DNA of 33,368 bases from an uncultured Prevotellaceae bacterium (GTDB taxonomy: Bacteria; Bacteroidota; Bacteroidia; Bacteroidales; Bacteroidaceae), in contig CAMHIS010000025.1 of assembly GCA_946185285.1 (NCBI GenBank), positions 1-33,368 of the forward strand, in the 5' to 3' direction. Both the position numbers and the translations under genes were made by a program. The notes beneath the pieces were generated by a model, which worked only from the letters and a program-made list of their open reading frames with translations, was not told the origin of the DNA and ran no database searches. Shown one piece after another: positions 30,663 to 33,368 of this stretch. The number at the start of each line of letters is the position of its first letter. Positions within the stretch are counted from its first letter, which is position 1.

Positions 30663-31840
30663 AGATTCTGTTTGTGTCAAAAGAAGACGTCGGAGGCATC
30701 GGCCTGGTGTGTACCGACATGATGCGCGCCCTGAAGACGGCGGGCCACGAGTGCCACATGCTGGTGCTCGAGAAACACACCGACAACCCCGACATCGAAC
30801 AGTATGGCTACTGGCGGTGGCGACTGGCCAAGATGCCGTCAGGCCTGCTCTGCCGCTACGGCTTTACCGTCACCCGCCGCAACAAGGCCCGCCGGCTGGG
30901 CGGAGACATCCCCACGTCGGTGGTCAACCTGATGAAAAGTCCATGGGTGGGGTGGGCCGACGTGGTACACTTGCACTACGTTGCCGGCTACATCGACTAC
31001 CCCTCGTTCTTCGGCGGCATCGGCCCAAAACCCGTGGTGATGACGCTCCACGATGAGAACTTCTTCTACGGTCTGGCTTACTATGAGCGGCATCTGCAAC
31101 GCGAGCACCCCCTGGAACGCTACTATGCCGAGGTGAAGCGCCAAGCGTTCGCGCAGGCACAGAATATGGGCGTTGTCCTGCTGTCGGATTATTTCAGAGA
31201 GAAGTTCAAAGGCAATCCGCTGCTCGAAGGGCACGACGTCAGGATCATCAACAATGCCGTCGACACTGCGGTCTATAAGCCCATACCGAAGGCTGAGGCC
31301 CGTCGGCGGTTGGGACTCAGCGCCGACGACGTGCTGATAGCCTTCACTGCCTACTATTTGCACGATACCCGCAAGGGCCTCGACAAGCTCTCTGAGGCCG
31401 TCAGCCGTATCGGCATCCCCAAGATGAAGATTCTGGCCGCAGGCAACAACATTCATCAACGCTCGTGGCCGAACGTCGTGGAAATGGGCTTCAAAGCCAC
31501 GCCTGAGGCATTGTGCGAGGTGCTCTCGGCGGCCGACTTCTTCGCCTTGCCGTCAGAGCAGGAGGCCTTCGCCCTGGCGCCCATGCAGGCCATGGCCTGC
31601 GGACTGTCCGTGGTGGCCTTCCCCGTCAGTGGCACTTCAGAGCTTGTCACCGACCTTAACGGTGTCCGCTGTCGCGACTTTAGCGTTGAGGCCCTGCAAG
31701 AGGGTATTGTGACGCTCATGAGTCGCAGCTACGACTCAGCCGCCATACGTCAGGACATGATCTGCCGCTTCTCGCCAGAGCAGATTGCCCAGAGCTACGT
31801 CGCGCTCTATCACGACCTCACAGCAAAGGAAATCCCTTGA
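30659..31840 (+). CDS. Glycosyltransferase family 4 (GT-B fold)
   Basis: This 393-residue enzyme starts MKILFVSKEDVGGIGLVC, with the acceptor-side loop at the N-terminus. VVHLHYVAGYIDYPSF and MTLHDENFFYG are typical of GT4 WcaI/CapM-like enzymes. The C-terminal donor domain has IINNAVDTAVYKP, FTAYYLHDTRKGLDKL and the EX7E-type motif in SEQEAFALAPMQAMACG. In that motif the second Glu is replaced by Gln (PMQ for PLE). The ATG at 30659 overlaps the previous stop. Its own stop directly abuts the stop of convergent rseP. Probably the last transferase of this surface-glycan cluster. Confidence 0.9.
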   Translation: MKILFVSKEDVGGIGLVCTDMMRALKTAGHECHMLVLEKHTDNPDIEQYGYWRWRLAKMPSGLLCRYGFTVTRRNKARRLGGDIPTSVVNLMKSPWVGWADVVHLHYVAGYIDYPSFFGGIGPKPVVMTLHDENFFYGLAYYERHLQREHPLERYYAEVKRQAFAQAQNMGVVLLSDYFREKFKGNPLLEGHDVRIINNAVDTAVYKPIPKAEARRRLGLSADDVLIAFTAYYLHDTRKGLDKLSEAVSRIGIPKMKILAAGNNIHQRSWPNVVEMGFKATPEALCEVLSAADFFALPSEQEAFALAPMQAMACGLSVVAFPVSGTSELVTDLNGVRCRDFSVEALQEGIVTLMSRSYDSAAIRQDMICRFSPEQIAQSYVALYHDLTAKEIP

Positions 31841-33283
31841 TCACATATACCCCAGCCAGCGCAGGATGTCGTTGAGGTTGGCAACGACCATCAGCAGGAT
31901 GAGGATGCCGAAACCGACATACTCGGCACGTATCATGAACTGCTCCGACGGCTTGCGGCGCGTGATGGCCTCGTAGACGAGGAAGAGCACGTGGCCACCG
32001 TCGAGGGCGGGGATGGGCAGGATGTTCATGAAGGCAAGGATGATGCTGAGGAAGGCCGTCATCTTCCAGAACAGGTACCAGTCCCACACGGGCGGGAACA
32101 GCGAGCCGATGGCCCCGAAGCCACCGAGCGACTTCGCACCGTCGGCGGTGAAGACGTACTTCATGTCGTCGACATAGCCGGCGAGCACGTTCCAGCCGTA
32201 CTTGATGCCGGCGGGTATGCTCTCGAAGAAGCCGTACTCGCGGGTATAGGGTGTGTAGACACCGGCCAGGGTCTTCACGAAGAAGCCGACGGTCAGTTCG
32301 GGCGAGAGCACGACGTCGGCCGTGTCGGTCGTCTCGCCACGGGCGAAGACGATGGTGGCGCGGCGCACTTTCATACTGTCCTCGCTGGTCTTGGCCACGG
32401 CCATCACGTCGCTGAGGCGGGCTATCTGGTCGGTGAACTCGTTGTAGGAGTCAACGGGGGAACCGTTGACCGCAATGATGCGGTCGCCCTTCTGCAGGCC
32501 GATGGCGGCGGCGGGGGTGCCGGCCATGACGCTGTCGATGGTTGCCGGGATGAGCGGGCGGACAAACGACGGCTCGGCCTTCAGCATACCCAGCAGGTTG
32601 AGCTCGCCGGGCAGCGTGAGGCTCATGGGCTTGCCGTCGCGGACGATGTCGACGCGCTTGGCCTCGGAGATGTCGCGGTAGAGGTCGGCCGAGAAGTCCT
32701 TGAACTCGCCCCTGTCCGTACCTATCAGTATATCTCCGTCCTTGAAGCCGAGTGCCTTGGCCTCGCTGTTGAACTTCATACCCATCGTCATGTCCTTCAC
32801 GGGGATGTAGGTGTCGCCCCAGTGGAACAGAATCATGGAGTAGATGAACAGCGCGAGCAGGAAGTTGACCAGCACGCCGCCAACCATGATGAGCAGTCGC
32901 TGCCATACGGGCTTGGTGCGGAACTCCCAAGGCTGTGCCTTCTCGCTGAGCTTCTGGTTGGTCTCGTCGATCATGCCGTCGATGGCGCAGTAGCCGCCGA
33001 GGGGCAGCCAGCCCAGGCCGTACTCCGTGCCCACGTATTCCTTTTTCTCGTTGCCATCTTCGTCCTTTTTGGTGGGAACCACTTCGGGCTTCAGTTTCAG
33101 CAGGCGGCGCACCCAGGTGTCGTAGGTGCTGAGCAGGTGGAACTTGGGGTTGAAGAACAGGTAGAATCGCGTCACCCTTACCTTGAAGAGCTTGGCGAAA
33201 GTGAAATGCCCCAGTTCGTGGAGCAGTACCAGCAGGCTGATAGCCAGCATGAATTGTAACAGTCTTATCAGAAATATTTCCAT
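31841..33283 (-). CDS. rseP: RIP metalloprotease RseP (site-2 protease)
   Basis: This 480-residue inner-membrane zinc protease clips membrane-bound anti-sigma factors. The zinc site is HELGH at residues 22-26 within the first membrane helix. The third ligand motif is NILPIPALDGGHVLF in the C-terminal part, which also has final helices around VGFGILILLMVVANL. A PDZ domain lies near 250-290 (AAAIGLQKGDRIIAVNGSPV). The extra segment around 60-115 (with KKDEDGNEKKEYVGTEYG) is usual in Bacteroidetes. No -7 box was seen upstream within the window, so it is likely co-transcribed with a gene beyond the right edge. Confidence 0.95.
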   Translation of the reverse strand: MEIFLIRLLQFMLAISLLVLLHELGHFTFAKLFKVRVTRFYLFFNPKFHLLSTYDTWVRRLLKLKPEVVPTKKDEDGNEKKEYVGTEYGLGWLPLGGYCAIDGMIDETNQKLSEKAQPWEFRTKPVWQRLLIMVGGVLVNFLLALFIYSMILFHWGDTYIPVKDMTMGMKFNSEAKALGFKDGDILIGTDRGEFKDFSADLYRDISEAKRVDIVRDGKPMSLTLPGELNLLGMLKAEPSFVRPLIPATIDSVMAGTPAAAIGLQKGDRIIAVNGSPVDSYNEFTDQIARLSDVMAVAKTSEDSMKVRRATIVFARGETTDTADVVLSPELTVGFFVKTLAGVYTPYTREYGFFESIPAGIKYGWNVLAGYVDDMKYVFTADGAKSLGGFGAIGSLFPPVWDWYLFWKMTAFLSIILAFMNILPIPALDGGHVLFLVYEAITRRKPSEQFMIRAEYVGFGILILLMVVANLNDILRWLGYM

Positions 33284-33292
33284 CTTTACGCG

Positions 33293-33309
33293 CCCCCTAA
33301 GTTAGGGGG
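33293..33309. repeat. Short C/G-rich palindrome upstream of rseP
   Basis: CCCCCTAA and TTAGGGGG flank one central base, followed by GTGGGGGTC. It lies 10 bp before the rseP ATG on the minus strand and resembles in style the repeat inserted in dapB. The remaining bases to 33368 show no gene. Confidence 0.65.
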
Positions 33310-33368
33310 GTGGGGGTCTGAACAAGCGAAAATCAAACCCTTTTGTTATGTTATACATTTTTCTAAGC

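Noticed and set aside
31835..31846. A regulatory palindrome (TTGATCA) at the junction of the GT4 and rseP genes
   Set aside because: It is simply two abutting TGA stop codons on opposite strands; a notable zero-gap arrangement but with no sign of a binding site.

Overview
The window looks like chromosome from a gut or oral Bacteroidales, most likely Prevotellaceae (Prevotella/Segatella/Xylanibacter type). The evidence is the repeated Bacteroidetes promoter form (TTTG, 19-20 nt, TAnnTTTG) and families typical of the phylum: DUF4271, DUF2851, WbqC, M64 peptidase, GH127-like enzymes, a RseP-type protease with a large insert, and a type-IX-secretion-like tail on a GH43 enzyme. No rRNA, tRNA or CRISPR array was seen.

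Region 1 (1-3990) is accessory and visibly more AT-rich than the rest. It holds the start of an IS4-type transposase running off the left edge, then a polymorphic-toxin island. The island has two DUF2019-type immunity genes, an orphan toxin-tail fragment and a divergent CdiA-CT-like nuclease gene. It is bracketed by two 129-bp copies (one mismatch) of a paired REP element. Beside the right copy is a RAYT transposase cut off before its catalytic motif, plus a third REP. Between the toxin gene and the right copy is a compact unit on the minus strand: promoter, about 100 nt of structured sequence, and a UUCG-tetraloop terminator. It reads as an undescribed small RNA gene.

Region 2 (4013-12275) is mostly housekeeping: ribD; a secreted CE1-like esterase; prmC-recX-comF as an overlapping operon; and, converging on it, metK-DUF4271-hemD-rnpA-yidD. 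A 450-bp gap at 6343-6795 carries a 21-bp minisatellite and a long hairpin.

Region 3 (12300-17545, minus strand) is GH43-dapB-lepB-lepB-like-wbqC. dapB carries an in-frame 102-bp palindromic repeat. The lepB-like protein lacks the catalytic Ser, the catalytic Lys and the last conserved box of signal peptidase I. wbqC holds an octanucleotide repeat.

Region 4 (17670-24337, plus strand) is DUF2851 followed by two DUF1680-type beta-L-arabinofuranosidases (GH127/GH146). With the GH43 they suggest arabinan or arabinose-side-chain breakdown without SusC/SusD genes. The second has an in-frame amber codon 51 codons before its natural end.

Region 5 (24341-33368) has a small exported regulatory-domain protein, a lipoprotein and an M64 peptidase, then a surface-glycan cluster: LicD, and divergently flippase, GT2, an internally deleted GT2 paralog and GT4, with translational overlaps. 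It ends with RseP, convergent with the GT4 gene at abutting stop codons.
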